Positions 11,735 to 23,693 are shown, counted from the first letter of the stretch. The stretch: 64,000 bases of DNA from Candidatus Stammera capleta (GCA_015134395.1 CP043983.1:189426-253425); one strand, 5' to 3'. Notes: a model not told the origin generated them from the sequence alone. Made by a program: numbers and translations.

Positions 11735-12407
11735 AAGATTTATTTATTATTTTAGATATAATATTTAAATATCATTTTATTGATTTTATTGAATCATCAT
11801 TACCTGGAATAATATAATTTATATTTTCTGGATTATTATTTGTATCAGTTATAGCAAAAATTTTTATATTTAATTGTTTTGCTTCTTTAACTGCTAATTT
11901 TTCATGATTAGCATCTATTATAAATAAAGCATCAGGTAAACTACCCATATTTTTAATTCCATCTAAATTATTTTTTAATTTTTTTAATAATTTTGTTTTA
12001 TATAAAATTTCTTTTTTTACTAATTTATTAAATAATCCATTATTATATTGTTTTTCTAAATTTTTTAAAAATTTAATAGATTTTTTTACTGTTTTTCAAT
12101 TAGTTAATGTTCCACCTAATCATCTTTTATTTATATAAAATTGTTTACATTTTATAGCAATTTTTTTAATTAAATCACAAGAAGATTTTTTAGTTCCTAT
12201 AAATAAAATTTTTTTTTTTTCTTTATTAATTTTATTTAGTTCTTTTAATGCTAAATTAAATAATTTAATAGTTTTATTAAGATTTATTATATGAATATTA
12301 TTATATGTTGTATATATATAAGGTTTCATTTTTGGATTTCAGTATTTTTTTTGATGACCAAAATGTATTCCTGCTTTTATCATTTCTTTTATAGAAAAAT
12401 TTATCAT
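11724..12407 (-). CDS. rpsB: 30S ribosomal protein S2
   Basis: Small-subunit protein that binds S1 and the 30S body. The start ATG at 12405-12407 gives MINFSIKEMIKAGIHFGHQ, followed by a UGA-Trp in YWNPKMKPYIY. The conserved stretch HRWLGGTLTNWKT uses UGA for both Trp, one of the clearest demonstrations of recoding in the window. LPDALFIIDA and the IPGNDDSIKSIKW end region are intact. Length 227 aa (E. coli 241), lacking the acidic tail. First gene of rpsB-tsf-pyrH, divergent from map as in E. coli. Confidence 0.96.
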
Positions 12408-12493
12408 TTTACCTCTTAATTTGTATACATAATTTTATATTATTATATACTTATATTATGTACAATTGTAATATTAAATTTATATAATTATAT

Positions 12494-13240
12494 ATGTTAT
12501 ATTTATTAAAAAATAATGAAGATATAAATAAAATTAAAATTTCTTGTTATATAGCAAAAGAAGTTTTATTCTATATATCTAAATATATTAAAGAAGGTAT
12601 ATCTACTGGAGAAATTAATGATATTTGTCATAATCGTATTGTAAAATATCATAATGCTTATCCAGCTCCATTAGGTTATATGAATTATCCTAAATCAGTA
12701 TGTATTTCAGTTAATGATACTGTATGTCATGGTATACCAGATTATAATTATTTACTTAAAAATGGTGATATTTTAAATATTGATGTAAGTATATGTAAAA
12801 ATAATTATTATTCTGATACATCAAAAATGTTTTTTGTAGGTAAAATTTCAAAAAAAGCTTTAAAATTATGTAATATTACTCATAATAGTATTTATTATGC
12901 TTTAAAATATGTTAAAAAAAATGTTAGTATAAATATTATTGGAAATAAAATACAAGAATATATAAATAATTATAATTATTCTATTGTAAAAAATTATTGT
13001 GGTCATGGAATAGGTAAAAATCTTCATGAAGAACCTCAAATTTTACATTATAAAAATAATTCTAATATAATTATGAAACCTGGTATGGTTTTTACTATAG
13101 AGCCAATGATAAATATTGGTTCATCAAAAACTATAGTTATGAAAGACGGATGAACAGTAAAAACTAAAGATAAAAGTTTATCTGCTCAATATGAACATAT
13201 GATATTAATTAATAATAATAATTATGAATTATTAATTTAA
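12494..13240 (+). CDS. map: Methionine aminopeptidase
   Basis: Removes N-terminal Met from nascent proteins. The five metal ligands are in place: Asp in ILNIDVS, Asp in YSDTSKM, His in CGHGIG, Glu in TIEPM and Glu in SAQYEHM. One UGA (13151) encodes the Trp of KDGWTVKTKD, which is Trp in E. coli; reading it as stop would remove the last metal ligand. Length 248 aa (E. coli 264). Divergent from rpsB with an 86-base shared upstream region, the E. coli arrangement. Its end overlaps the convergent speD end by 4 bases. Confidence 0.96.
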
Positions 13241-13980
13241 TTATTTTTTCCGTAATATATTTCATTCATTTCATTTCATAATAAATTTATTATCTTATTA
13301 TTTTTTTTTTCTTTAATTTTTTTATTATTTTTATTAAATATATAATTATTTAAATTTAAATGTTTTAAAATCATTTTGGTATTAAAAATATTTTCCTGAT
13401 ATAAATTAATATCTAACATATCATATAATTTTTTAATTTTTTTATCTATAAAATTTTGTATTGAATTTATTTTTTGATCAATAAATATTTTTTCACCTTT
13501 TAAATTTCTAGTAAATCCTCTTATTTTATAATCTATTATTATAATATCTGATTTTAATTTATAAATTAAATAATTTAAAGCTTTTAGTGGAGAAATTATT
13601 CCACATGTTGAAATTTCTAAATCTATTCTTAATGTAGATATTTTTTTTTTAGGATGACTTTCTGGATATGTATGAATACATATATGACTTTTATCTAAAT
13701 GTGCTAATATATTTTTTTTTATAATTTCTTCACTTATTAATAAAGTTACACTTGCTCCTTGTGGTTCATAGTCTTGTTTTGCAATATTTAATATATTTGC
13801 TCCTATTATTTTTGAAGTTTTTTTTAAGATTTTAATTAATTTATATGAATTATATTTATTATTAATATAATTTATATATTTTATTTTATTTATTTTAGAA
13901 TTAGTATAAAAAATATTATAAATACAAAAATTTAAATTTTTAGTTAAATTATTAAAACCATATAATTTATTTTTTTTCAA
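13237..13980 (-). CDS. speD: S-adenosylmethionine decarboxylase proenzyme
   Basis: Makes decarboxylated SAM for spermidine synthesis. The self-cleavage and pyruvoyl-forming site is visible as [17 protein letters not shown], identical in its core to the E. coli-type enzyme ([13 protein letters not shown]). The HIYTYPESHP-like stretch ([10 protein letters not shown]) precedes it. A UGA-Trp at 13276 leads into the conserved tail [11 protein letters not shown]. Length 247 aa (E. coli 264). It is downstream of speE on the same strand; in E. coli the order is speE-speD as well. Confidence 0.95.
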
Positions 13981-14006
13981 TTTATCACCATTTATTAAAA
14001 ATTAAT

Positions 14007-14846
14007 TTATTTTTCAATAAAAAATTGAGGTAAAATAAAACTACTTTTATGAATATTTATATTATAATATTTAAATTTATATTTATTGATTTTATTTTGT
14101 TCTTTAATTAAAGGTTTTTTAATATTTATATTATTAGATCCTCATATAAATAATATATTACCTCCATAGTATGTTGGAACTGAAGCATTATAAAAACCTG
14201 TTATATTAAATATTTTTTTAATATTTTTTAAATTATTTAAAGCTTCTTTTTTTTGAAGCATATAAGTTCCACTTTGAGATACTATTATTCCATTATTATT
14301 TAAAGTTTTACTACAATAAAAATAAAAATTTTTTGTAAATAAATTTTTTCCTGGTCCAATTGGATCTGTTCCATCTATTATTATTATATCAAATTTTTTT
14401 TTTGTATTATTTAAATAATTTATACCATTATCAATTATTATTTTAACTCTTTTATCATAAAAAGAATTTTTATGAATTTTAAATAAATATTTTTTTGAAT
14501 ATTTAATAATTTTTTTATCTATTTCTACTAGTGTTATAGATTTTATAAAATGTAATTTTGTTATTTGTTTTAAACATCCTCCATCACCACCTCCTATAAT
14601 TAAAATATCTTTTGGATTTGGATGAGAAAATATAGGTATTAAACATATCATTTCATGATATATAAATTCATCATAAGTTGTAGTTTGTAAAATATTATCT
14701 AATACTAATATTTTTCCAAATTTATTATTTTTAAATATAAATATTTTTTGAAATTTACTATTTTTATTTATAATAATTGAGTTGATTTTAAAAAATTGTC
14801 CTACATAATTATGTAATTTTTCTAATCATATTTTTTTATTTTTCAT
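14007..14846 (-). CDS. speE: Spermidine synthase
   Basis: Transfers aminopropyl from decarboxylated SAM to putrescine. The ATG at 14844-14846 starts MKNKKIWLEKLHNYVGQFF, matching E. coli. Key motifs are LQTTTYDEFIYHEM, the SAM-binding IIGGGDGGCLKQ and the catalytic-loop DGTDPIGPG (E. coli DCTDPIGPG), then PTYYGG. The UGA at 14142 is the Trp after NILFI. Length 279 aa (E. coli 288). With speD it gives spermidine from putrescine; no speA, speB or speC is in the window, so putrescine may come from the host or another locus. Confidence 0.95.
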
Positions 14847-14866
14847 TATTTTTTTATATATAATAT

Positions 14867-15214
14867 TTAATATTTTTTATTTTCTGATAAAATTTTACAA
14901 TCTATACATAATTTTGCTATAGGTTGTACTTTTAATCTTTTTATTCCAATTTCTTTATTACATATTTCACAATATCCAAATTTTTTTTCTTTTATTTTTT
15001 TTATTGTATATTTAATTTTATTTATTAATTTTATTTCTCTTTTTTTATTTATTAAATTAAATGTAAATTCTTCTTCATGAACTACTCTATCTATAGGATC
15101 AGGGAAATTTATATTTTTATTATTTTCATTTAAATACTTTTTATTTTTATTTATTAATTTTTTATATAATGAAAATAAAATTTTTTTAAAATAATTTATT
15201 TGTAAATTATTCAT
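14867..15214 (-). CDS. dksA: RNA polymerase-binding factor DksA
   Basis: Binds the RNA polymerase secondary channel and works with ppGpp. The coiled-coil tip reads FPDPIDRVVHEEEF: the two tip Asp of the E. coli DPVDRA motif are kept, but the following Ala (E. coli A76) is Val. The zinc finger CEIC...CIDC has all four Cys. Length 115 aa against 151, missing most of the N-terminal G domain helices. The start ATG at 15212-15214 is the only upstream ATG before coding similarity ends. Confidence 0.92.
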   Translation of the reverse strand: MNNLQINYFKKILFSLYKKLINKNKKYLNENNKNINFPDPIDRVVHEEEFTFNLINKKREIKLINKIKYTIKKIKEKKFGYCEICNKEIGIKRLKVQPIAKLCIDCKILSENKKY

Positions 15215-15300
15215 ATATTTATTTATTGTATTTATATAATTTTATTTTATTAAATTTATATATGTATATATATAAATAATAATTTTTTATTTTTTATAAA

Positions 15301-16908
15301 TTATAAGAAATTTTTTTTATTTTTTAAAGATACTATTTTATTTAAAATTAATTTTGATATATTTTTTTTTATTATTTTAAAATATCCTTCTCTTTCAAGT
15401 TGAAATATTTTATTTTTAAAATTTAATATATTTTTATCTATATATCCTTTTTTTATAATTATAGATTTTTTATTAATATTTTTTAATAAATTAAATTTTA
15501 TATTTGTATTTTTATTTTTTAATATATTATTAAAAAATATAAATTTAGTTTTTATTAAATCTATTTTAGATATTCAATGTATAATATTTATTTTTTTATT
15601 ATAATTTTTTATATAAATACATTTTATATATTTTATATTATTAAAATTATTTTTTATTATTTTAATTGCTTTTATAATTATAGAATATCTTAATTTTATT
15701 TTTTTATTTAATACAAATCGTTTAAAATTTTTTTTATTTTTTTCTTTAAAATCATTTATATCTATATATATTTCTTTACATAATGTTAATTTTCTTTTTC
15801 CTAATTTATTATTTTTAGGATGATTAGGTACATTAAATATTATATTATTTTTTAAATTTATAATTTTAATTTTTATAGGATTTATTACTCCCATAATTCT
15901 TATAGTATTTTTTTCTAAATTTTCTCTTAAATATTTTTCTAAAATTTTTATATCTATTAAATTATTTTTTTTACTTATACTTAAATAATTACAAAAATTT
16001 TTAATAGATTCAGAAGTATAACCTTTATTTTTTAAACCAGATATACTTAATAATCTTTGATCATTTCATTTTTTTATAATTTTATTTTTTATTAATATAT
16101 TTATTTTTCTTTTAGAAGTTATATTATATGTAATATTTAATTTTGAAAATTCATATTGTTTAGGTATATGTTTTATATTTATATTTTTTAATATTCAATT
16201 ATATAATACTTTATTATTTTGAAATTCTAATGTGCATATAGAATGTGTTATTTTTTCTATTGAATCAGCTATACAATGAGCAAAATCATACATTGGATAT
16301 ATACATCATTTATTTTTTGTTCTATAATGTTTTGAATATTTTATTCTATAAATTATAGGATCTCTAAGTATTATATTTTTAGAATACATATTTATTTTAG
16401 CTCTTAAACACATTTTTCCTTCTTTTATTTTTCCTTTTTTCATTTGTTTAAAATAAAATATGTTTTCTTCAATATTTCTATTTCTAAATGGACTATTTAT
16501 ACCTGGTTTATTTAATGTACCTCTATATTTTTTTATATTATTAATAGATAATTCATCTATATAAGCTAATCCTTTTTTTATTAATTTAATTGCATAATTA
16601 TAGTATATATTAAAATAATCTGAAGCATATTTTTCTTTATTATTTCATTTATAACCTAATCATTTTATATCTTTTTTAATAGAATTTATATATATTTGTT
16701 TTTCTGTATCTGGATTTGTATCATCAAAACGTAAATTACATTTTCCATTATATTTTTTTGCTATTTCAAAATTTATATATATAGATTTTGCATGTCCTAT
16801 ATGTAAATATCCATTTGGTTCTGGTGCAAAACGAGTTTTTATATATTTATATTTTTTATTTTTTAAATCATTTTCTATAATTTTACATATAAAATTTTTA
16901 TTATTCAT
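15301..16908 (-). CDS. glnS: Glutaminyl-tRNA synthetase
   Basis: Class I synthetase that charges tRNA-Gln directly. [21 protein letters not shown] holds the HIGH motif, and [10 protein letters not shown] follows. The block [26 protein letters not shown] is characteristic of GlnRS. ITSKRKI is the KMSKS equivalent (E. coli VMSKR). The C-terminal beta-barrels are present but divergent. Many Trp are UGA, including WLGYKW. Length 535 aa (E. coli 554). It is 17 nt downstream of the pfkA stop region on the same strand in the opposite order of transcription start; no obvious operon partner. Confidence 0.95.
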
Positions 16909-16925
16909 TTTTTAAAATTATATAT

Positions 16926-17876
16926 TTATTTATTAATTATATTAAATCATTTTTTTATAAAATTATTATTATTAATGTTAATTATATTATTATCATTTAA
17001 TTTAGAATAAGTTAATTTATTTTTTTTAATTTCTATAGATATACCTAATTTATTTTTTTTTATTAATTTTATTATAAAATAACTTATTTTTTTTGATAAA
17101 ATTCTATCTATTGATATAGGATCTGCTCCTCTTTGTATATAACTTAAAGATGTATATCTTGTTTCTTTTTTTGTTTTTTCTTCTATTTCTTTAGATAATT
17201 TTTTTATATTATATATATTTTCAGTAATAATAATTATTGAATATTTTTTATTATTTTTTTTTAATTTTTTAAATAATTTTTTTTTAATAAAAGGTATTTC
17301 TGGAATTATTACAAAATCACATGAACATGATATTGCTGATAATATTGCTAATTTTCCACATTTTCTTCCCATTACTTCTATAATTGATATTCTTTTATGT
17401 GATTTAATTGTATTTTCTATTTTATCTATTGATTTCATTATATTTTCTATAGCACTATAATGTCCTATAGTATAATCAGTATTATTTATATCATTATCTA
17501 TTGTTCCTGGAATAGTAATGCATGGTAAATTCATATCTGTAAGTTTTTTAGCACCTATGTATGACCCTTCTCCTCCTATAACTATTAATATATCTATTTT
17601 ATTTTTTATATTTTTAATTATTTTTTTTCTTATTTTATAATTTTTTAATTCTGGAAATCTAGATGATCCTAAAAATGTTCCTCCTTTATTTTTTATATTA
17701 ATAAAATTATAATTATTTAATAATTTTATTTTATTTAAATATAAACCTTTATATCCATCATATATTCCATAAATATTATAATTATTATTTATGCAATTTT
17801 TTACTATATTATATATAATGTTATTCATTCCAGGTGAATCACCACCACTTGTTAAAATACCTATTTTTTTAGTCAT
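16926..17876 (-). CDS. pfkA: 6-phosphofructokinase
   Basis: ATP-dependent phosphorylation of fructose 6-phosphate, the committed glycolytic step. The N-terminus KKIGILTSGGDSPGMNN contains the ATP-binding GGDSPG. The catalytic TIDND appears in ITIPGTIDNDINNTDYTIG, and the sugar-binding EVMGRKCG is intact. YIQRGADPISIDR lies near the C-terminus. UGA at 16947 is Trp, after which FNIINK precedes TAA. Length 316 aa (E. coli 320). With fbaA and pgk in this window it indicates a working glycolysis. Confidence 0.95.
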
Positions 17877-18029
17877 ATTTTTATTTTTGTAAATTATTAA
17901 TATTTTAAATATTATCAGAAAATTATATATTTTTTAATATTTATTATTATTTATTGTTTATTTTATATAAAAAAATATATTATTATAAATACTTATATAT
18001 ATATAATTTATTATAATTTGGTTATTTAA

Positions 18030-18941
18030 ATGATTATTCAATTTTTAGGTACAAATGCAGGATCTCCTAATATTAAAAGAAATGTTAGTAGCATTGCATT
18101 AATATTAAATGATAATATTTATGAAATATGATTATTTGATTGTGGAGAAGCAACTCAACATCAAATATTATATACTTCTATAAAATTAAATAAAATTAAA
18201 AAAATATTTATTACTCATATGCATGGTGATCATATTTATGGTTTATTAGGTTTATTAACTAGTAGATCTATAAATAATTCTAAAAAGTTATTAGAAATTT
18301 ATGGTAGTAAAGGTATTAAAAAATTTATAATAAATTTTTTAAGAATTACAAATTCATATATTAATTTTCCTTTGAATATATATGAAATAAATGAAGGTGA
18401 AATATTTAATAATAATAAATTTAGAGTAATAGCTTTTAAATTAAATCATAATTTAGAATGTTATGGTTTTCGTATTGAAAAATTAAATAAAATTGGTCAT
18501 TTAAATGTAAAAAAATTAATTAATGATGGTATATATCCTGGACCAATATATAAAGAATTAAAATTAGGTAAAAAATTTTATATAAATAATAAAATAATTG
18601 ATGGAAATAATTATATAGGTCCATTTATTAAAGGAAAAAATATAGTGATATTAGGTGATACTTCTCCATTAAAAAATAATTGTAAATTTTTATTAAATTT
18701 AGATTTATTAATTCATGAATCTACATTAGATCATTCAATGTATAAAAAAGCTAATTTAAGAGGGCATTCAACAAATATACAAGCAGCTTTATTAGCTAAA
18801 AAATATTTTGTTAAAAAATTAATTATTACTCATTTTAGTTCTAGATATAATTTAAAAGATTTAAAAAAAATGTTATATCAATGTAATAAAATTTTTCCTA
18901 ATACTAAATTAGCTAAAGATTTTAGTATTTTTAAAATTTAA
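18030..18941 (+). CDS. rnz: Ribonuclease Z / ribonuclease BN
   Basis: Metallo-beta-lactamase nuclease that trims tRNA 3' ends. The ATG at 18030 gives MIIQFLGTNAGSPNIKRN, and the UGA-Trp of EIWLFDCGEATQHQ follows. The signature zinc motif is THMHGDHIYGL, with further ligands in NHNLECYGF, GDTSP and THFSSRYN. Length 303 aa (E. coli 305). Because the tRNA-Ser in this window has no encoded CCA, 3' trimming by RNase Z is expected to be needed. A small inverted repeat about 30 bases after the stop may terminate it. Confidence 0.95.
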
Positions 18942-18953
18942 ATTATATATTAT

Positions 18954-19502
18954 TTATAATTTTATATATTTAAATGTAATATTTTTTATAATTACATTTA
19001 TTAATATACTAAATATTATATCTGTAATTCTATGTAAATATAATAATATTCTACTTATTATTATAAGTTTTAAAATAATAATTATGTATTTTATAAATCA
19101 TATATTTTTTTTTTTTTTATATATAATTATTCAAAAATTAGCATAAATTGTATGTCCTGATGGAAATGAACTATCTTTTTTTTTTTTTCAATATTTTTTT
19201 ATTCATAAAGGTATATATTTATTTATTTTTTTTTTCTTTAAAATATTATTATATGGTCTATAAATAAATAGATTATTTTTTATAATTTTTTTTATAGTTA
19301 ATGATAATAAAGGTAATATAGTTAATATTAAAATAATTTTTAATATATTTTTTTTTTTATTTATTTTTAAATAAATATAAATAAATATACAATGTATTAA
19401 TAATATTAAAGGAAATTCTATTAATTTATTTATTATTAATAAAATATATAAAATATTTCAGTAATTTACATTTAAAAAATATATTATATTATTAATATAC
19501 AT
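18954..19502 (-). CDS. PAP2-superfamily lipid phosphatase (PgpB-like)
   Basis: Small membrane phosphatase of the PAP2 family. All three catalytic motifs are readable: KxxxxxxRP as KNNLFIYRP, PSGH as SSFPSGHT, and SRxxxxxHxxxD as SRILLYLHRITD. Four or five hydrophobic helices surround them. It needs UGA as Trp at several points, including between motifs two and three, and reads in frame across a 14-base T run (19105-19118). Length 182 aa against 254 for E. coli PgpB. Likely substrates are phosphatidylglycerol phosphate or undecaprenyl diphosphate; with murI and murJ nearby, the latter would support wall synthesis (inference). Confidence 0.82.
18971..19000. terminator. Small inverted repeat, possible bidirectional terminator
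   Basis: TAAATGTAAT and ATTACATTTA form a perfect 10-bp stem around a 10-base T-rich loop, 30 bases after the rnz stop and within the last codons of the convergent PAP2 gene. No U-tract follows clearly, so terminator function is only suggested. Confidence 0.35.
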
Positions 19503-19512
19503 ATTAATTAAT

Positions 19513-20316
19513 TTATATTTTTATTTTTTTTATTTTATAAAAAAAATATTTTTTTTTTATTTTTTTTATAAAATAATTATTAAATTTTTCTTTTTTTGTA
19601 TAAAAAAAATAATTTTTTTTATTGGAATAATTATTTATTTTTATATATTTATTTATTTTATTTTTTAAATTATTTATATGATTTATTATATAAATATTTT
19701 TTTTAAAAATTTTTTTAAAAATTATTTTAAATTCTTTTTCTAAAAAAACAAAATGTGTACAACCATTTATTATGGTATCAGAATATTTTTTATTTTTAAA
19801 TATATTTAAAAATATATTTTTAATTTTTTTAATATTAATTTTTTTAAATTTTATTTTTTTTTCTGATTCATTTACTAATTCAGAAGAATAATATTTAATT
19901 ATATTAAATTTTTTATTTTTTTTATTTATAATTTTATTTATATAATTAGAATTTATAGTAATATATGTTCCTAATAATAATATATTTTTATTTTTTGTTA
20001 TTTTAAAGCTTTTTTTTATATTAGGAAATATTCCTAATATAGGAAAATTGAATTTTTTTTTTATATATTTTAAACATATTATACTTGCAGTATTACATGC
20101 TATTATTATAAAATCTATAATATATATATTATTTAAATAATTTATAATTTTATATATTCTTTTATATATATATATATAATTTTTATTTCCATATGGAAAT
20201 CCATAATTATCCATTATATATATATAATTTATTTTTAAAAAAAAAATTTTTTCTATTATAGATAAACCACCTATACCTGAATCTATAATTATAATTTTAT
20301 TATTATATTTTTTCAT
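19513..20316 (-). CDS. murI: Glutamate racemase
   Basis: Makes D-glutamate for peptidoglycan. The acid and base residues are present: Asp in IIDSGIGGLS near residue 12, Cys in ACNTAS near 74 and Cys in NGCTHF near 185. The NYGFPYGNK stretch matches the family's D-x-x-x-FPYG motif. Length 267 aa (E. coli 285), with a Lys-rich C-terminus. Retention implies that some peptidoglycan is still made, in agreement with murJ further along. It starts about 10 nt upstream of the PAP2 gene start, on the same strand order. Confidence 0.93.
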   Translation of the reverse strand: MKKYNNKIIIIDSGIGGLSIIEKIFFLKINYIYIMDNYGFPYGNKNYIYIYKRIYKIINYLNNIYIIDFIIIACNTASIICLKYIKKKFNFPILGIFPNIKKSFKITKNKNILLLGTYITINSNYINKIINKKNKKFNIIKYYSSELVNESEKKIKFKKINIKKIKNIFLNIFKNKKYSDTIINGCTHFVFLEKEFKIIFKKIFKKNIYIINHINNLKNKINKYIKINNYSNKKNYFFYTKKEKFNNYFIKKIKKKYFFYKIKKIKI

Positions 20317-20416
20317 TTTTACTATTATTAATTATATATTTAATATATTTATAATAATATAATATTACTATATAATTTAAGTAAATTTAAAATATTAATT
20401 TAATTAGGTATTTATT

Positions 20417-20944
20417 ATGTGTAAATTAGGAATATTTTATGGTAGTGATACTGGTTATACTAGAAAAATTTCTTATTATATAAATAAAAAATTAAATATT
20501 TATTTTAATACTAAAGTTTTAGATATTTCACAAGTTTCTATTAATGATTTTATAGATTATAAAATTTTATTATTAGGTACTTCTACTTGATATTATGGTG
20601 AATTACAATATGATTGAGATAATTTTTTAGAAGATTTTAAAAAAATAGATTTTTCTAATAAAATTGTATCTTTTTTTGGTTGTGGTAATCAAATAGATTA
20701 TAGTAATTGTTTTTGTGATGGTATATATAAGTTATATAAAATAGTTATTAAAAATAATGTTAATATAATAGGTTATTGACCAGTTAATAATTATATATTT
20801 AATTATTCTAAAAGTTTATTAAATAAAAATTATTTTATCGGTTTAGTATTAGATGAAATAAATCAATCAAAATTAACTAAAAAAAGAATAAATATATGAT
20901 TAAGTTATTTAATAGTAAATATATTTAATATATTAAATATGTAA
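20417..20944 (+). CDS. fldA: Flavodoxin
   Basis: FMN-binding electron carrier. The phosphate loop reads GIFYGSDTGYTRKI (E. coli GIFFGSDTGNTE). The second FMN loop, TSTWYYGELQYDWDNF, carries the flavin-flanking Trp (UGA) and the aspartates; FGCGNQIDYSNCFCDG is the third. Length 175 aa (E. coli 176). It may feed electrons to Fe-S or radical-SAM enzymes; no flavodoxin reductase is in the window. An AGG stretch 10 bases before the ATG may be its ribosome binding site. Confidence 0.95.
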
Positions 20945-21100
20945 TTTATTTATATTTAATTATATAATTAAATGAATTTAATTTTAATTAATAAATTGAT
21001 TATATTATTATTATTATATTTTATTAATAATTATATTAAATATATAAATATATAAATTAATAAAATTTTATATTTTATAATTAAGTATATAAGGTAATAT

Positions 21101-22276
21101 ATGTCTATATTAAGAATAGAAAATTTAGATTTATTTAATAAAAGAGTATTAATTAGATTAGATTTGAATGTACCTATGAAAAATGGTAGAATTATTTCAG
21201 ATAAACGTATAAAATTATCTTTACCTACTATTAAATATAGTTTAAAAAAAGGGGCTCGTGTTATTTTATTTTCTCATTTAGGTAGACCTATTGAAGGTAT
21301 ATATGATAAAAAATATTCTTTATTACCAATAGTAAAATATTTAAATAAATGTATGAAATTACCTGTTAGGTTAATATATAATTATTTGAATAAAGAGAAT
21401 ATATTTAATAATTTTAAAAATGAAATTTTAGTTTTAGAAAATGTACGTTTTAATATTGGTGAAACTAAGAATAATAATTTTTTATCTAAAAAATATGCTA
21501 GTTTATGTGATATTTTTGTTATGGATGCTTTTGCAACAGCTCATCGTAAAAATTCTTCAACATATGGTATTATAAATTTTGCTAAAATATCTTGTATTGG
21601 TTTATTATTTTATTCTGAAATAAAATATTTATCTAAAGTATTATCTAATCCTGTTAGACCTATGATTTCTATTGTTGGTGGAGCTAAAATATCTACTAAA
21701 TTTAATGTTTTAAATAAATTAGCTAAAATTTCTGATACTTTAATAGTTGGTGGTGGTATATCAAATACTTTTATAGCTATTGATCATAATGTAGGAAAAT
21801 CTTTATATGAACCTTCTTTTGTAAAAATAGCTAAAAAATTACGTAATAAATATAATATACCTATTCCTGTAGATTGTAGAGTAGGTAAAAAATTTTCTGA
21901 ATCATCTTTATCTTATACAAAAAATGTTTGTAATATAAATAATGATGAAGAAATTATGGATTATGGAGATAATACAGCAAAATTAATGTCAAATATAATT
22001 ATAAAATCAAAAACAATATTATGGAATGGTCCTGTAGGTGTTTTTGAGTTTCCTAATTTTCGTAAAGGAACTGAAATAATTATTAATGCAATTATTAATA
22101 GTGGTGCTTTTGTTATAGCTGGTGGTGGTGATACTATATCTGCTATAGAATTATTTGGTGTTTCTAATAAAATTTCTTATATATCTTCCGGAGGAGGTTC
22201 ATTTTTAAAATTTATTGAAGGTAAAAAATTACCTGTTATATCTATATTAGAAAAAATAAAATATAATTTTAAATAA
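21101..22276 (+). CDS. pgk: Phosphoglycerate kinase
   Basis: ATP-yielding glycolytic step. The N-terminus KRVLIRLDLNVPMKNGRI, FSHLGRP, the hinge, the SIVGGAKISTKF segment and the C-terminal GGGDTISA and SSGGGSFL motifs are all present. Length 391 aa (E. coli 387). It contains a TGG Trp codon at 22022 (ILWNGPVGVFEFP), showing that UGG is still decoded alongside UGA. AAGG 7 bases before the ATG is a plausible ribosome binding site. It is followed 24 bases later by fbaA, the E. coli order (epd-pgk-fbaA). Confidence 0.97.
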   Translation: MSILRIENLDLFNKRVLIRLDLNVPMKNGRIISDKRIKLSLPTIKYSLKKGARVILFSHLGRPIEGIYDKKYSLLPIVKYLNKCMKLPVRLIYNYLNKENIFNNFKNEILVLENVRFNIGETKNNNFLSKKYASLCDIFVMDAFATAHRKNSSTYGIINFAKISCIGLLFYSEIKYLSKVLSNPVRPMISIVGGAKISTKFNVLNKLAKISDTLIVGGGISNTFIAIDHNVGKSLYEPSFVKIAKKLRNKYNIPIPVDCRVGKKFSESSLSYTKNVCNINNDEEIMDYGDNTAKLMSNIIIKSKTILWNGPVGVFEFPNFRKGTEIIINAIINSGAFVIAGGGDTISAIELFGVSNKISYISSGGGSFLKFIEGKKLPVISILEKIKYNFK

Positions 22277-22300
22277 ATATTAATTTGTTGGAATAATATT

Positions 22301-23383
22301 ATGAATAATAATTTATATTTTTTAAAATCAGGAGTATTATCAGGTATAGAAATGCATAAAGTTTTTTCTATAGCTAGAAAAAAAAAATTTGCTTTAGCTG
22401 CTATAAATTGTATTGATACAAATTCTATTAATTCTATATTGGAATCTTCTGTTATAAATCGTACAATTGCAATAATACAGTTTTCTTTTTCAGGATCTAT
22501 ATTTTTTATAGGAAAAAATTTTTCTTCAAATAAAATAGAATCTGCTATTTATGGATCTATTTTAGCTGCAAAATATGTTCATAGAGTATCTAAATATTAT
22601 AAAGTTCCTGTTATATTACATACTGATCATTGTAATAAAAAAAATTTAGAATGAATAGATGGTTTATTAGAATTTAATTCTAATTATTATAATTTATATA
22701 AAAAATCTTTATTTACTTCTCATATGTTAGATTTATCTGATTGTAATATAAAAGAAAATGTAAATATATCATGTAATTATTTAAAAAAAATGAGTAAATT
22801 AAATATTAATTTAGAAATGGAATTAGGTTGTACTGGAGGAGAAGAAGATGGTTTAGATAATAGAAAAATATCTAATTATAAATTATATACTAATCCAGAA
22901 AATATTTTATATGTTTATAATAAATTTATTAAAATAAGTAATTTATTTACAATTGCTGCTGCTTTTGGGAATGTTCATGGTGTTTATAAAAAAAATAATA
23001 TACGTTTAGTTCCTATTATTTTATATAATGCACAAAAATTAATAAAATCATATTTTAATAATTATAATAATAAAAATATTTTAAATTTTGTTTTTCATGG
23101 TGGTTCAGGATGTAATAAAAAAATAATTATTGAATCTATTAATTATGGTGTTGTTAAAATTAATTTAGATACAGATATACAATGATCATTTTGAAATGGA
23201 ATATTAAAATATTATTTAAATAAAAAGAAATATTTACATAATCAATTAGGTAATCCAAGTGGAATTGATAAACCAAATAAAAAATTTTATGATCCTAGAG
23301 TTTGATTAGAATATGGTAAAAAATCTATTATAAATTATTTAAATAAAATATATATTATATTTAATTGTATTAATTTATTTTAA
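22301..23383 (+). CDS. fbaA: Fructose-bisphosphate aldolase, class II
   Basis: Zinc-dependent cleavage of fructose 1,6-bisphosphate. Zinc ligands are visible in VILHTDHCNKK, in GNVHGVY and in FVFHGGSGC; the acidic loop is LEMELGCTGGEEDG. The substrate region VKINLDTDIQW uses a UGA Trp, and UGA at 22652 and elsewhere are also Trp. Length 360 aa (E. coli 359). Likely co-transcribed with pgk, 24 nt upstream. Confidence 0.97.
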
Positions 23384-23693
23384 ATTTATTAAATTTAATT
23401 ATATAAATATATTTTATTATTTTAATATTTATATTTAAATATTTATTATAAATATTTTTATAAATAATATTTTATTTTATAAAAATATAATATTAATATT
23501 TATATATTAAATTTATTTTATTAAAATTATATTTTTATTGATTTATAAATATTTTAAATAAAATTATATTTTAATTTAATTTAATTTATTTAAATAATAT
23601 TTATATTTTATTTTGAAAGATATTTAAATTAATTTATTATTTAATATTATAATTATTTATTATATTTTATAAAAATTTTAATAAAATATTATT
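23384..23693. other. AT-only intergenic stretch
   Basis: About 310 bases between the convergent ends of fbaA and pmbA with essentially no G or C. No open frame, hairpin with G/C pairs or RNA gene was recognised. Confidence 0.6.

Noticed and set aside
19105..19118. Frameshift in the PAP2 gene at a 14-T run
   Set aside because: With 14 T the frame runs correctly from the PSGH motif into the SRxxxxxHxxxD motif, so no shift is needed.
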